Positions 49,282 to 58,136 of a DNA stretch of 64,000 bases are shown one piece after another. How positions within the stretch are numbered: position 1 is the stretch's first letter; every line of letters begins with the position of its first letter. Position numbers and translations under genes: made by a program. Under the pieces are notes generated by a model that worked only from the letters and a program-made list of their open reading frames with translations, was not told where the DNA came from and ran no database searches. This stretch comes from Halofilum ochraceum (GTDB taxonomy: Bacteria; Pseudomonadota; Gammaproteobacteria; XJ16; Halofilaceae): contig NZ_LVEG02000011.1 of NCBI RefSeq assembly GCF_001614315.2, positions 124,001-188,000 on the forward strand, read 5' to 3'.

Positions 49282-49698
49282 ATGCCCGATATTTCCGTAA
49301 CTTCACGACTCATCCCCGCTACCCTGCTCCGTGCCGGATGCGCCGGACTGCTGTGCCTTCTCGTATCCACGGTGATGGCCTGCGCGACCGCGTCGGGCTC
49401 CGGGCAGGCGCCGGACGCCAGTGAGGCGGAGCGCGTCGAGGGCGAATACGTCGTGGAACTCGCCGGGCGCGACTCGGCTCGCGCGATGCTGGAGCAGGCC
49501 TTTGGCGACCATGGGCTCGAACGAATCGATGCCCTGGAGACGAATCGTGCGCTGTACCGGATTCGCCTGATCTCGGATCCGGGGCCGGATATCGTGCGGG
49601 AGTGGGTCGTCGGGGACGATGCGATCCTTAGGGTCGAGCCGAACTACCGCTATTCCAGTGACGACGCCACCGGCTTATCGGGCGATTTGAAGCCGTAA
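49282..49698 (+). CDS. Lipoprotein resembling the prodomain of the subtilase encoded next to it
   Basis: A 138-residue lipoprotein: long signal with lipobox VMAC, Cys34. Residues about 50-125 resemble the inhibitor-I9-like prodomain at residues about 60-140 of the subtilase that follows: GEYVVELAGRDSARAM, HGLERIDALETNRALYRIRL, and ILRVEPNYRYSSDD here against NEILVTFRNAAADQV, HGDSIGEAVDARPSMARVRI, and VAYAQPNYIYKAQ there. The xPNYxYx ending is the usual end of such prodomains. No protease domain is attached. It ends 181 bases before the subtilase, in the same direction, mirroring the arrangement at 44583-47383. AGGGAG at 49271-49276 supports ATG 49282; GTG 49276 is the other option. Confidence 0.72.
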   Translation: MPDISVTSRLIPATLLRAGCAGLLCLLVSTVMACATASGSGQAPDASEAERVEGEYVVELAGRDSARAMLEQAFGDHGLERIDALETNRALYRIRLISDPGPDIVREWVVGDDAILRVEPNYRYSSDDATGLSGDLKP

Positions 49699-49879
49699 CA
49701 GACCCGGGCAGTCGGGCGTGCTGCTGCATGCCGTTCACCGCCAGTCACCGCAGGCCCATCACAAAAAACGAGAACTTTCGTTGCGCTTCCGCGCGATTCG
49801 GGGGTGTATGTGCGCTCCCACGTGTCAGGCGCGAATGGACATCCCGCAACCAAGCGGGGAATCACAAGGAGGGAGAATA

Positions 49880-52186
49880 ATGGAATCAGTCAAAGCCATC
49901 GGCCATCCAGGTACCGGCGTCGCACTGGCGCTGCTGGTGGGCGTGATGCCATTGGCAGTGCACGGAAAAGCCAGCGGCGGCGCGGTGGCTTCGAGCTCTG
50001 CCCTCGGGGCGGCGGTTTCGCAGACGCAGATGTCGTCGGCAGATGGCCTCGGTGTGCCCGGTGTCGATTACGTTGAGAACGAAATACTCGTCACGTTCAG
50101 AAACGCCGCCGCCGATCAGGTCAGCCGACATGCCGTGCAGGCCCATGGTGACAGCATAGGGGAAGCCGTAGACGCGCGGCCGTCGATGGCCAGAGTCCGT
50201 ATCGGCGGCGGGGAGAGTGTCGCGGATGCGGTGAGGGCCTATCGCCACGATCCCAATGTCGCGTACGCACAGCCCAACTACATCTACAAGGCCCAGGCTA
50301 CGCCGAATGACCCGGACTACGGTGAGCTGTGGGGGCTTGAGAACAACGGTCAATTCGTGAATGGCACGGCCGGTACGGCGGGGCAGGATATCGATGCGGC
50401 TGCCGCCTGGGATCTGGCGACCGACTGCAGCAGCAAGCGTATTGCGGTTCTCGATACCGGAGTAAATTATGGTCATGCCGATCTTGCCGACAACATGTGG
50501 GACGGTGCGTCGAACAGCGGTCGAGATTTTGTCGGCGAAACCAACGATGACGATCCGTTGCCGGATGCAGGGCATCGCCATGGCACCCATGTGGCCGGAG
50601 TGATCGGCGCGGCAGGAGACAATTCCAGCGTGATGACCGGTGTCTGCTGGCAGGCCGAACTCATGAGTGTCCGGGTCCTGGGGGGTAATGGGCTGGGGGT
50701 CACGAGCGATATTATCGAAGGCGTCGACTACGCCGTGAATAATGGGGCAGATCTGATCAACATGAGCCTCGGCCAGGAGGAATTCGACCAGGTTCTGAAG
50801 GATTCCCTCGAAAATGCGCGCGCCAATGGTGTTCTCGTGATCGCAGCGGCGGGAAACGAAGGGGAAAATTCCAATCCGGCCAACGATCCGGTCTATCCAT
50901 GCAGCTTCGATCTCGACAACATCATCTGTGTCGCCGCGCTCGACCAGGATTACAGCCTCGCCGATTTTTCGAATTTCGGTGATACGGCGGTCGATGTGGG
51001 AGCGCCCGGCGTCAATATCCGCAGCGCAATCCCTGGCCCCCGCACGCTGGCGGACTTCGGGGACTGGGTTGGTAATGCTTCCTGGCGTACTGATTCCTTT
51101 TGCGAGCCTGGTGTCAAGATCCTGGTCAATCCGGTCGACTGGTGCGGCGGCGGAACATATACGAATAATCTCGATGCGCGCGCGTACGGGGAGTTCGATC
51201 TGACTGACAGTATCGCCGGCGGTTACACGTATTCCACCGAATACACGCTCGCCGGAAGCGACCTTCTCCAGGCTGCGCACAAAGCCGGTACCAGTCCGGG
51301 GGATCCCTTCGAAGACGGGGTGCTTGACGGTGAGGGCGAGGGTCCCATCGACTCGGATGGGGTCGTCACCGTTTCTGGCAGCATCGCGGATTGCGCTGGC
51401 ACGAACTGCAGTATCGGTTTCCGCCTGGCGACCGATGCAAGCGACGTCGCCAACGGGGTCGCGGTCGCGGGGCTCGTGGTGCGCAAAGTGGTGGATGACA
51501 CTGATGAAACGGGCTTCCTTTCCGGTACCTCGATGGCTACGCCTTATGTCACGGGCATCGCCGCTCTGGCATGGTCCGTGGCTCCCGACAAGGGTTATCG
51601 CGAAATCCGTGCCGCGGTGCTCGAAGGTGGTGACGATGTGATGGCGCTTGATGCCAATACGACGACCGGGCGGGCCGTGGATGCCCTGAAGGCGATCCGG
51701 GAGGCCAATGACCCACCGGTCGCGCAGAGTGAGTCCGCGATGACGGTGGAGAATACGCCGCTGGATGTATCGATTGCGGCCAGTGATCCCAATAACCATT
51801 CCCTCGATTACAGCGTGGCCACGTCGCCGTCCAGCGGTTCGCTGAACCTGTCAGGGAATACGGTCAGCTATACGCCTGATCCCGGTTTTATCGGCAGTGA
51901 CTCGTTTGCAATCGAAGTGGAGGACGGATTTGGCGGTACGGATGTCGCGACGGTGACTCTTGCGGTGGAGGCCGAGGTGACGGACGACGAGCCCGTAGAC
52001 GAGCCCGTAGAAGACGACGGTGATGCCGCTGGCGATGAAGGCGGTGGCAGCAGCGGCGGCGGAGGCGGTGGCGGTGCTGTCGGGGTGCACCTGCTGTATG
52101 CGCTGGTTCTCCTCGGGTTGTATCGGGCCATCGGGAGAGCGCGAGTCCGCAGAGGTGGATCGGCTGAGGATTCGCTGTCGCGCTAG
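49880..52186 (+). CDS. Exported subtilisin-like serine protease (module 2)
   Basis: A 768-residue S8 protease. Parts in order: signal peptide (residues 1-32), prodomain (about 60-140, ending VAYAQPNYIYKAQ), catalytic domain with Asp192 (RIAVLDTGVNYGH), His234 (HRHGTHVAGVIGAA), oxyanion Asn326 (VIAAAGNEGE) and Ser551 (FLSGTSMATPYVTG), all intact. About 180 residues rich in Cys, Asp and Gly are inserted before the Ser motif (FGDWVG to VVDDTDETG). A cadherin-like domain (NDPPVAQSESAMTVENTPLDV) follows, then an acidic linker, a poly-Gly run, a hydrophobic segment and an Arg-rich end, the plan of GlyGly-CTERM proteins. The start at 49880 follows AAGGAGGGAG. It interrupts the usual rpe-gph neighbourhood. 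Confidence 0.93.
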   Translation: MESVKAIGHPGTGVALALLVGVMPLAVHGKASGGAVASSSALGAAVSQTQMSSADGLGVPGVDYVENEILVTFRNAAADQVSRHAVQAHGDSIGEAVDARPSMARVRIGGGESVADAVRAYRHDPNVAYAQPNYIYKAQATPNDPDYGELWGLENNGQFVNGTAGTAGQDIDAAAAWDLATDCSSKRIAVLDTGVNYGHADLADNMWDGASNSGRDFVGETNDDDPLPDAGHRHGTHVAGVIGAAGDNSSVMTGVCWQAELMSVRVLGGNGLGVTSDIIEGVDYAVNNGADLINMSLGQEEFDQVLKDSLENARANGVLVIAAAGNEGENSNPANDPVYPCSFDLDNIICVAALDQDYSLADFSNFGDTAVDVGAPGVNIRSAIPGPRTLADFGDWVGNASWRTDSFCEPGVKILVNPVDWCGGGTYTNNLDARAYGEFDLTDSIAGGYTYSTEYTLAGSDLLQAAHKAGTSPGDPFEDGVLDGEGEGPIDSDGVVTVSGSIADCAGTNCSIGFRLATDASDVANGVAVAGLVVRKVVDDTDETGFLSGTSMATPYVTGIAALAWSVAPDKGYREIRAAVLEGGDDVMALDANTTTGRAVDALKAIREANDPPVAQSESAMTVENTPLDVSIAASDPNNHSLDYSVATSPSSGSLNLSGNTVSYTPDPGFIGSDSFAIEVEDGFGGTDVATVTLAVEAEVTDDEPVDEPVEDDGDAAGDEGGGSSGGGGGGGAVGVHLLYALVLLGLYRAIGRARVRRGGSAEDSLSR

Positions 52187-52332
52187 ACTCGCAGGCCGGT
52201 CCGCAACCTGATTGGATCGGGATGTGGTAGGGGCAGCGGTATCGTTGGCGGTTGGGGGCAGCAATGAAGCTCGGCTGTGGATCCTCCGTGTGAGCGCGTC
52301 CTACGCGGCGTTCAGGACAATGGGAGTTCGGT

Positions 52333-53004
52333 ATGGCTAAAGGCCTGTTGGTCGATCTTGACGGCACGCTGGTCGACAGTGTGCCGGAACTGGCAGTCGC
52401 CCTTGACCGCGTGCTGCGGGACCTCGGGTATGAACCCGCCGGTGCGGACCGCGTCAGGGATTGGGTCGGTGATGGTCTCGATTGCCTCATCCGGCGGGCG
52501 CTGATGGCGGCCCGGGACGAGGAATCCGACGACTCGAGCCTGCGCCGTGCGCGCGCGGATTTCGATACGGCCTACGCCGAGGTGCTGGGGACGATGGCGC
52601 CGCTGTATCCCGGCGTGGTGGAGGGCCTGGATGCCGTGCGGGCGGCCGGGTGGGCGATCGCGTGTATCACCAACAAAGCGCGTATATTCGCGGTGGGTCT
52701 GCTGGGGTCGATTGGCATCGCCGATCGTTTCGATACAGTGATCGCTGGCGACAGCGGTCACGGCACCAAGCCCGCGGCGGCGCCTCTGGAAGCGGCGGCG
52801 CGCAAGCTGGACGTGGCGATCGAGGATTGTGTGATGGTCGGCGACTCGGCGATTGATGTGGCAGCGGCCCGGGCGGCCGGTTGTCAGGCGTGGTGCGTGC
52901 GGACCGGTTACAACCGGGGCGCGCCGCTGGAGGACAGTGCTCCCGACCGCATCTTCGATCGCTTCGATGAACTTGCTGCGGCCGTGACCGCGGAGACGGC
53001 CTGA
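52333..53004 (+). CDS. gph: Phosphoglycolate phosphatase
   Basis: A 223-residue HAD-superfamily phosphatase removing 2-phosphoglycolate. Motif I LLVDLDGTLVDS (nucleophile and acid/base Asp, residues 6-17), motif II CITNKA, motif III GTKPAAAPLEAAARKL and motif IV VMVGDSAIDVAAARAAGC are intact, with a helical cap (residues 20-90) of the Gph type. Its place just before trpE, and normally just after rpe, is that of gph in gammaproteobacteria. GGAGTTCGGT is the probable ribosome-binding site. Phosphoglycolate arises from DNA repair and, in autotrophs, from Rubisco. Confidence 0.93.
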   Translation: MAKGLLVDLDGTLVDSVPELAVALDRVLRDLGYEPAGADRVRDWVGDGLDCLIRRALMAARDEESDDSSLRRARADFDTAYAEVLGTMAPLYPGVVEGLDAVRAAGWAIACITNKARIFAVGLLGSIGIADRFDTVIAGDSGHGTKPAAAPLEAAARKLDVAIEDCVMVGDSAIDVAAARAAGCQAWCVRTGYNRGAPLEDSAPDRIFDRFDELAAAVTAETA

Positions 53005-53191
53005 GTCGCTTGCCGGTTTCGCCGGTGACTGCTCCTGGTTGAATCGCTCCTGGGTGGCTGTTGGGTTTCCTTCGTCAACCCGAGCCACGGGGCTTTTCCA
53101 TCCTGACGCGTTCTGCATCCTGGCCAAAGATGATCAGCGCCGGGAAATAGCGGCGCGGTGACACAGCGGCTCACGGATCGGTTGGGCGCGC

Positions 53192-53220
53192 TTGACGGGA
53201 CGCGGGCGCCCCGTTTTAAT
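53192..53220 (+). promoter_or_regulatory. Sigma-70 promoter of the trp operon
   Basis: TTGACG (53192-53197) and TTTAAT (53215-53220) are 17 bases apart, each 5 of 6 to consensus, 137 bases before trpE. The leader shows no short frame with tandem Trp codons, so classical attenuation is not supported. The rest of the 352-base gph-trpE gap shows no gene. Confidence 0.7.
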
Positions 53221-53356
53221 GGCGTTTCGTTCTGCACGGCCGATATCATGGCGTTGGTGTCCAGCAACCGGAAAGGGTCGGCGCCGCATTCGCGGCGATG
53301 GTGGCGCGCGGGCTGAAGACCGAGCGCTGTACCGATATTTCCGGAGTTGACACCCC

Positions 53357-54856
53357 ATGACGCCAAAGCAGTTCCACGAATACGCCCGCGCGGGCTATAA
53401 CCGCATTCCGCTCTCCCGCGAGATCCTCGCGGATTTCGATACCCCGCTGTCCACCTGGTCGAAGCTCGTCGACGGCCCGTACTCGTATCTGTTCGAGTCC
53501 GTGCACGGCGGCGAGAAGTGGGGCCGTTACTCCGTCATCGGCCTGCCCTGTCGGACGGTCGTCCGGGTCGAGGAGCGGACCGTTACGGTGGCGACCGACG
53601 GCGAGGTGGTCGAGCAGGCGGAGGTGGCCGATCCACTGGCGTGGATCGAGGACTACCGCGCCCGTTTTCAGGTGCCGGATGTCGAGGGGCTGCCGCGCGT
53701 GCAGGGTGGTCTGGTCGGTTATTTCGGCTATGACACCATCCGTTACATCGAGCCACGTCTCGATGTGCCGCAGAACAAGCCGGATCCGCTCGGAACGCCC
53801 ACGATCCTGCTGATGCTGTCGGATGAAGTGGTCGTCTTCGACAACCTGCGCGGCACCGCCCGGTTCATCGTCTTCGTCGAGCCGACCGAGGAGGCTCGCG
53901 TCGCCGGCGAGACCCGGATCGACAACCTGATGAGCGATCTGCGCGGGCCGGGCACCGGTTATCCGACGCCGACACGCGCGTTCGACGTCTCGGAGAAGGA
54001 CTTCGTCTCCGGTTTCACCGAGGCGGGTTACAAGGATGCCGTCGAGCGCATCAAGCGCTACATCGTCGACGGCGACGTCATGCAGGTCGTGCCCTCCCAG
54101 CGCATGACGGTCCCGTTCGCGGCCCGCCCGATCGATCTGTACCGCGCCCTGCGCTGCCTCAATCCCTCGCCGTACATGTACCTGCTGGATTTCGACGATT
54201 TCCAGGTCGTCGGGGCATCGCCGGAGATCCTGACCCGGGTCGAGGACGGCGAGGTGACGGTCCGCCCGATCGCGGGTACCCGCCGGCGCGGCCGCGACGA
54301 CGCCGAGGACCGGGCGCTGGAGGCCGAGCTGCTCGCCGACCCGAAGGAACGGGCGGAGCACCTGATGCTGATCGACCTCGGCCGCAACGACGTCGGCCGG
54401 ATCGCGGAGATCGGCTCGGTTGAACTCACCGACAACATGACGGTGGAGCGCTATTCTCACGTAATGCACATCGTCTCCAACGTCGTCGGCCGGCTCCGGC
54501 CCGGACTGTCGGCGCTCGACGTGCTGCGGGCGACGTTCCCGGCGGGCACGCTGTCGGGTGCGCCGAAGATCCGCGCGCTCGAGATCATCGACGAACTCGA
54601 GCCGGTCCGGCGGGGTGTGTATTCCGGCGCGGTCGGCTATCTCGCGTGGTCCGGCGACATGGATACCGCCATCGCGATCCGCACCGCCGTGATCAAGGAC
54701 GGCGAACTCCACGTCCAGGCCGGCGGCGGCATCGTCCACGACTCCGAGCCGGACGCCGAATGGGAAGAGACCATGAACAAGGCCCGCGGCATGATCCGCG
54801 CGGTCGAACTCGCCGAGAAAGGACTCGATGCGGCGGATGGGGTTCCAGAGCGCTGA
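53357..54856 (+). CDS. trpE: Anthranilate synthase component I
   Basis: A 499-residue chorismate-using enzyme, first step of tryptophan synthesis, working with TrpG as amidotransferase. The N-terminal part has the feedback-binding region ([23 protein letters not shown]); the C-terminal catalytic part has [87 protein letters not shown] and [24 protein letters not shown]. All are intact, and the length is normal. Between it and trpG lies the arm-flanked element with the GxxExxY gene (54870-55328), which starts 14 bases after the trpE stop and lengthens the usual short trpE-trpG gap to about 500 bases. Confidence 0.97.
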   Translation: MTPKQFHEYARAGYNRIPLSREILADFDTPLSTWSKLVDGPYSYLFESVHGGEKWGRYSVIGLPCRTVVRVEERTVTVATDGEVVEQAEVADPLAWIEDYRARFQVPDVEGLPRVQGGLVGYFGYDTIRYIEPRLDVPQNKPDPLGTPTILLMLSDEVVVFDNLRGTARFIVFVEPTEEARVAGETRIDNLMSDLRGPGTGYPTPTRAFDVSEKDFVSGFTEAGYKDAVERIKRYIVDGDVMQVVPSQRMTVPFAARPIDLYRALRCLNPSPYMYLLDFDDFQVVGASPEILTRVEDGEVTVRPIAGTRRRGRDDAEDRALEAELLADPKERAEHLMLIDLGRNDVGRIAEIGSVELTDNMTVERYSHVMHIVSNVVGRLRPGLSALDVLRATFPAGTLSGAPKIRALEIIDELEPVRRGVYSGAVGYLAWSGDMDTAIAIRTAVIKDGELHVQAGGGIVHDSEPDAEWEETMNKARGMIRAVELAEKGLDAADGVPER

Positions 54857-54869
54857 CCTGAAAAATCGG

Positions 54870-55328
54870 TTTCTCGCCAAGACACCAAGCGCGCCAAGGA
54901 AGGCTGGTATGACGGACGATGAGATTGATCGTATCGTGGTCGATGCGGCGGTTGCCGTGCATCGCGAATTGGGACCGGGGCTATTGGAAACTGTCTATGA
55001 AGCGATTATGGCCCATGAGCTGCGTGAGCGTGGACTCGCCGTCGCGAGACAGGTCCCGGTGCCGTTGCGGTATCGTGGCGTCGATTTCGAAGAAGGCTTT
55101 CGAATGGACCTCTTGATCCAGTCCCGAGTGATCGTGGAAATGAAGTGCGTCGAGAGCCTGAATAATGCGCACAGAAAACAGTTGCTAACCTACCTCAGGC
55201 TAACGGGGCGGCGACTCGGATACCTTTTGAATTTTAACCGGGCGTTGATGAGAGAGGGCATCGTCCGCGTTGCAAATCGCGCGCAAGAAGCACCCTGAAT
55301 TCTTGGCGCGCTTGGCGTCTTGGCGAGA
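54870..55328 (+). mobile_element. Inverted-arm element C (CGCCAAG type) carrying a GxxExxY gene, inside the trp operon
   Basis: A 459-base element with arms at 54870-54901 and 55300-55328, inverted copies with two differences. The left arm has three 7-mers (CGCCAAG, CACCAAG, CGCCAAG), the right arm the same in reverse. The coding frame 54909-55298 fills the interior from arm to arm: it starts 7 bases after the left arm and its stop ends one base before the right arm. The same arms without a gene occur at 20161, 33161 and 57835. No target duplication is seen. Confidence 0.8.
54909..55298 (+). CDS. GxxExxY family protein, PD-(D/E)XK nuclease-like
   Basis: A 129-residue protein of the GxxExxY family (TIGR04256 type). 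The naming motif is Gly24-Leu-Leu-Glu27-Thr-Val-Tyr30 in HRELGPGLLETVYEAIM. The PD-(D/E)XK nuclease residues follow in order: Glu27, Asp67 (GFRMDLLI), Glu77-x-Lys79 (VIVEMKCVE), and Gln91 (HRKQLLTYL), so the active site looks complete. The role of the family is not known. The ribosome-binding site GGAAGG lies at the edge of the left repeat arm (54898-54903), and the stop ends one base before the right arm. It is read in the direction of the trp operon, so trp transcription should carry it. Codon use does not stand out from its surroundings by eye, apart from a lower GC content in parts of the frame. Confidence 0.85.
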   Translation: MTDDEIDRIVVDAAVAVHRELGPGLLETVYEAIMAHELRERGLAVARQVPVPLRYRGVDFEEGFRMDLLIQSRVIVEMKCVESLNNAHRKQLLTYLRLTGRRLGYLLNFNRALMREGIVRVANRAQEAP

Positions 55329-55358
55329 GATTGCCTTTTTAGGGCGAGGAAATCGACC

Positions 55359-55970
55359 ATGCTGGTAATGATCGACAACTACGACTCGTTCACCTGGAAC
55401 CTCGTCCAGTATCTGGGCGAGCTGGGTGCCGAGGTGGCGGTGTATCGTAACGACGAGCTGACCGTCGACGAACTCGACGCGCTGGAGCCGGAGCTGCTGA
55501 TGATCTCGCCCGGCCCGTGTACGCCCAATGAGGCGGGCATTTCGGTCGAATCGGTACTCCGCTTCGCCGGGCGCATCCCGATCCTGGGGGTCTGTCTCGG
55601 GCACCAGAGCATCGGCCAGGCGTTCGGCGGGCGGGTCGTGCACGCCCGCGAGATCATGCATGGCAAAACCTCGCTGATACACCACACGGGCGAGGGGGTG
55701 TTCACCGGTCTGCCCAACCCGTTCGAGGCGACGCGGTATCATTCGCTGGTGGTCGCGCGCGAGGGGCTGCCGGACTGCCTGGAGGTCACGGCGTGGACGG
55801 AACTGTCCGATGGCTCCATGGACGAGATCATGGGGCTGCGGCATCGTGAGCTGGCGATCGAGGGCGTGCAGTTCCACCCCGAGTCGATTCTCACCCGCAA
55901 CGGCCACGACCTGCTGCAGAACTTCCTCGGCCGCGCGGCCGAGCGGCAACCGGAGGAGGCGCCCGCATGA
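55359..55970 (+). CDS. trpG: Anthranilate synthase component II (glutamine amidotransferase)
   Basis: A 203-residue class I glutamine amidotransferase that supplies ammonia to TrpE. The start [23 protein letters not shown] is typical, the nucleophile Cys lies in [17 protein letters not shown] (about residue 80) and the catalytic His-x-Glu in [12 protein letters not shown]. The length is that of the stand-alone TrpG/PabA form. ATG 55359 follows GGCGAGGAAA; its ribosome-binding site lies about 20 bases beyond the end of the inserted element. It overlaps trpD by 4 bases (ATGA). Confidence 0.97.
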   Translation: MLVMIDNYDSFTWNLVQYLGELGAEVAVYRNDELTVDELDALEPELLMISPGPCTPNEAGISVESVLRFAGRIPILGVCLGHQSIGQAFGGRVVHAREIMHGKTSLIHHTGEGVFTGLPNPFEATRYHSLVVAREGLPDCLEVTAWTELSDGSMDEIMGLRHRELAIEGVQFHPESILTRNGHDLLQNFLGRAAERQPEEAPA

Positions 55971-56983
55971 ATGTCCAGGAAGCCATCAAGGCCGTAACCG
56001 AGGGGCGTGACCTGAGCGCCGACGAGATGATCGCGGTCATGCGCCAGATCATGACCGGCGAGGCGACCGACGCCCAGATCGGCGGGTTCCTGATCGGGCT
56101 GCGCATGAAGGGCGAGACCGTCGACGAGGTGGTCGGCGCCGCCACCGTGATGCGCGAACTCTCCAGCCGGGTGACTGCGCACGTCGATCACCTGGTCGAT
56201 ACCTGCGGTACCGGCGGTGACGCGGCCGGCACGTTCAATATCTCGACCGCCGCCGCGCTGGTGGCCGCCGCGGGCGGCGCCAATGTGGCCAAGCACGGCA
56301 ACCGTTCGGTCTCCAGTGCCTCCGGCAGCGCCGACGTGCTCGAGGCCGCGGGCGTCAATCTGGACCTGACGCCGGCGGAGGTCGGTCAGTGCATCGAACG
56401 CGTCGGGATCGGGTTCCTGTTCGCGCCGGCCCATCACAAGGCCATGCGTTACGCCGTCGGCCCCCGCAAGGAAATGGCGGTCCGGACCCTGTTCAATGTC
56501 CTCGGGCCGCTGACGAACCCGGCCGGCGCGCCGAATCAGGTCATCGGCGTGTTCTCCGAGCACTGGGTGGAGCACCTTGCCCGTGTGCTGGGCGAACTCG
56601 GCAGCCGCCACGTCATGGTCGTGCACGCGGCCGACGGGCTCGATGAGATCAGCATCGGCGCGGAAACGAAGGTCGCCGAGTTCCGCGAGGGGGAGCTCTC
56701 GACATATACGATCAAGCCGGAGGATTTCGGCCTGGAACGGGCCAATATCGCCCGGATCCGGGTCGGTACGCGCGACGAGAGTCTGCGCATGGTCAAGTCG
56801 TGCCTCGACAATGAGGACGGCCCCGCACGCGACATCGTCGCCCTGAATGCCGGCGCCGCGATTTACGTCGCCGGCGCGGCGCCGACGCTGTACGAGGGAG
56901 TCGAGCAGGCCAGCAAGGCCATGGCGAACGGCTCTGCCCGGATCAATCTCGACGAGCTGGTGCGGGTGTCCAATGAGTTCTGA
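55967..56983 (+). CDS. trpD: Anthranilate phosphoribosyltransferase
   Basis: A 338-residue enzyme that adds a phosphoribosyl group to anthranilate. The start [51 protein letters not shown] is that of the family; the PRPP-binding motif [17 protein letters not shown] and the [19 protein letters not shown] motif are intact, as are [18 protein letters not shown] and the closing helices. It overlaps trpG by 4 and trpC by 11 bases, so the three are translationally coupled. Confidence 0.97.
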   Translation: MNVQEAIKAVTEGRDLSADEMIAVMRQIMTGEATDAQIGGFLIGLRMKGETVDEVVGAATVMRELSSRVTAHVDHLVDTCGTGGDAAGTFNISTAAALVAAAGGANVAKHGNRSVSSASGSADVLEAAGVNLDLTPAEVGQCIERVGIGFLFAPAHHKAMRYAVGPRKEMAVRTLFNVLGPLTNPAGAPNQVIGVFSEHWVEHLARVLGELGSRHVMVVHAADGLDEISIGAETKVAEFREGELSTYTIKPEDFGLERANIARIRVGTRDESLRMVKSCLDNEDGPARDIVALNAGAAIYVAGAAPTLYEGVEQASKAMANGSARINLDELVRVSNEF

Positions 56984-57803
56984 AACGCCGATCGCCGATA
57001 CCCCGGATATCCTCCGCCGCATCCTCGCGCGCAAGGTGGAGGAGATCGCGGCTGCCGCGGACCGGGAGCCGCTGTCGGCGCTCGCCCGGCGGGCGGCTGA
57101 AGCGGACGCCCCGCGGGGTCTGCGGGACGCACTCGCGCACCGCATCGAGGCCGGCGGTGCGGCCGTGATCGCGGAGGTGAAGAAAGCGAGTCCGAGCCGG
57201 GGCGTGCTTCGCGCCGATTTCGATCCGGCTGCGATCGGGCGCTCGTACGCGGCCGGCGGCGCCGCCGCGCTGTCGGTGCTGACCGATCGTGACTTCTTCC
57301 AGGGCGATCCGGCCCATCTGGCCGCCGCGCGCGAGTCCAGCGGCCTGCCGGTGCTGCGCAAGGACTTCGTGATCGATCCCTACCAGGTCTACGAGGCACG
57401 CGCGATGGGCGCGGATGCGATCCTGCTGATCGCCGCCGCGCTCGGCGATGCCGCGATGCGCGAACTGCGGGATCTGGCCGCCCACCTCGGCATGGATGCG
57501 CTGATCGAAGTCCATGACGCCGACGAGCTGGAGCGGGCACTCGCAATGGAACCGGACCTGGTCGGTATCAATAACCGTGATCTGCGCACTTTCGAGACCG
57601 ATGTCGCGACCACCACGCGGCTGCGCGAGCGGGTCCCCGCCGAGGTGCTGCTGGTGACGGAAAGCGGGATCCATACGGCCGACGACGTGGCCGGCATGCG
57701 GGCGAATGGCGTTCACGCCTTCCTGATAGGCGAGGCCTTCATGACCGCGCCCGATCCGGGCGCCCGCCTCGCGGAACTGTTCGGCGCGAATGCGTTTGGC
57801 TGA
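56973..57803 (+). CDS. trpC: Indole-3-glycerol phosphate synthase
   Basis: A 276-residue TIM-barrel enzyme making indole-3-glycerol phosphate. Motifs: [18 protein letters not shown] at the N-terminus, the phosphate/active-site parts [21 protein letters not shown] (catalytic Lys), [98 protein letters not shown]. It is the free-standing form without TrpF. ATG 56973 overlaps the trpD end. Element D begins 32 bases after its stop. Confidence 0.97.
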   Translation: MSSETPIADTPDILRRILARKVEEIAAAADREPLSALARRAAEADAPRGLRDALAHRIEAGGAAVIAEVKKASPSRGVLRADFDPAAIGRSYAAGGAAALSVLTDRDFFQGDPAHLAAARESSGLPVLRKDFVIDPYQVYEARAMGADAILLIAAALGDAAMRELRDLAAHLGMDALIEVHDADELERALAMEPDLVGINNRDLRTFETDVATTTRLRERVPAEVLLVTESGIHTADDVAGMRANGVHAFLIGEAFMTAPDPGARLAELFGANAFG

Positions 57804-57834
57804 CCGCAGGGGTCTGCCAAGGCTCGTCAGAGGG

Positions 57835-58064
57835 TTCTCGCCAAGGCGCCAAGGTCGCCAAGGGACGCGAAGAAAGGGAAAAATCTGTAGGAGCGAGCTT
57901 GCTCGCGAATGTGCCCGCACTGCGCTAGGGGTTACAGAGAAGCCCCGCCGACACGGCGGTGGTCAGCGATGGCCATTGTTTCAGCCAACTGCCGTGCGAG
58001 CACTATCGCGAGCAAGCTCGCTCCTACAGGGCCTCGTTATTTCTTCCTTCGCGTCTTGGCGAGA
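57835..58064. repeat. Inverted-arm element D (CGCCAAG type) carrying a REP pair, after trpC
   Basis: The left arm from 57835 has CGCCAAG three times (spacers 1 and 2 bases) then CGCGAAG; the right arm (about 58041-58064) is a shorter inverted copy, CTTCGCGTCTTGGCGAGA. Inside, REP units GTAGGAGCGAGCTTGCTCGC at 57887 and its inverse ending CTCGCTCCTAC at 58027 form a REPIN. No gene lies in this 333-base gap. Confidence 0.85.
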
Positions 58065-58136
58065 CCCCCGAAGAAGGTGTGATGGAGCCCGTACGCAGGA
58101 TTGCGTGCAAAGACGGTACGGACCCGCAGCGCGCGT

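Noticed and set aside
49718-49879. Upstream extension of the subtilase from a GTG at 49718
   Set aside because: The strong ribosome-binding site and signal peptide at 49880 fix the start; the extension would put 54 polar residues before the signal.
54856-55360. Target-site duplication around element C
   Set aside because: Bases outside the two arms were compared by eye and no direct repeat of more than 3-4 bases was found.
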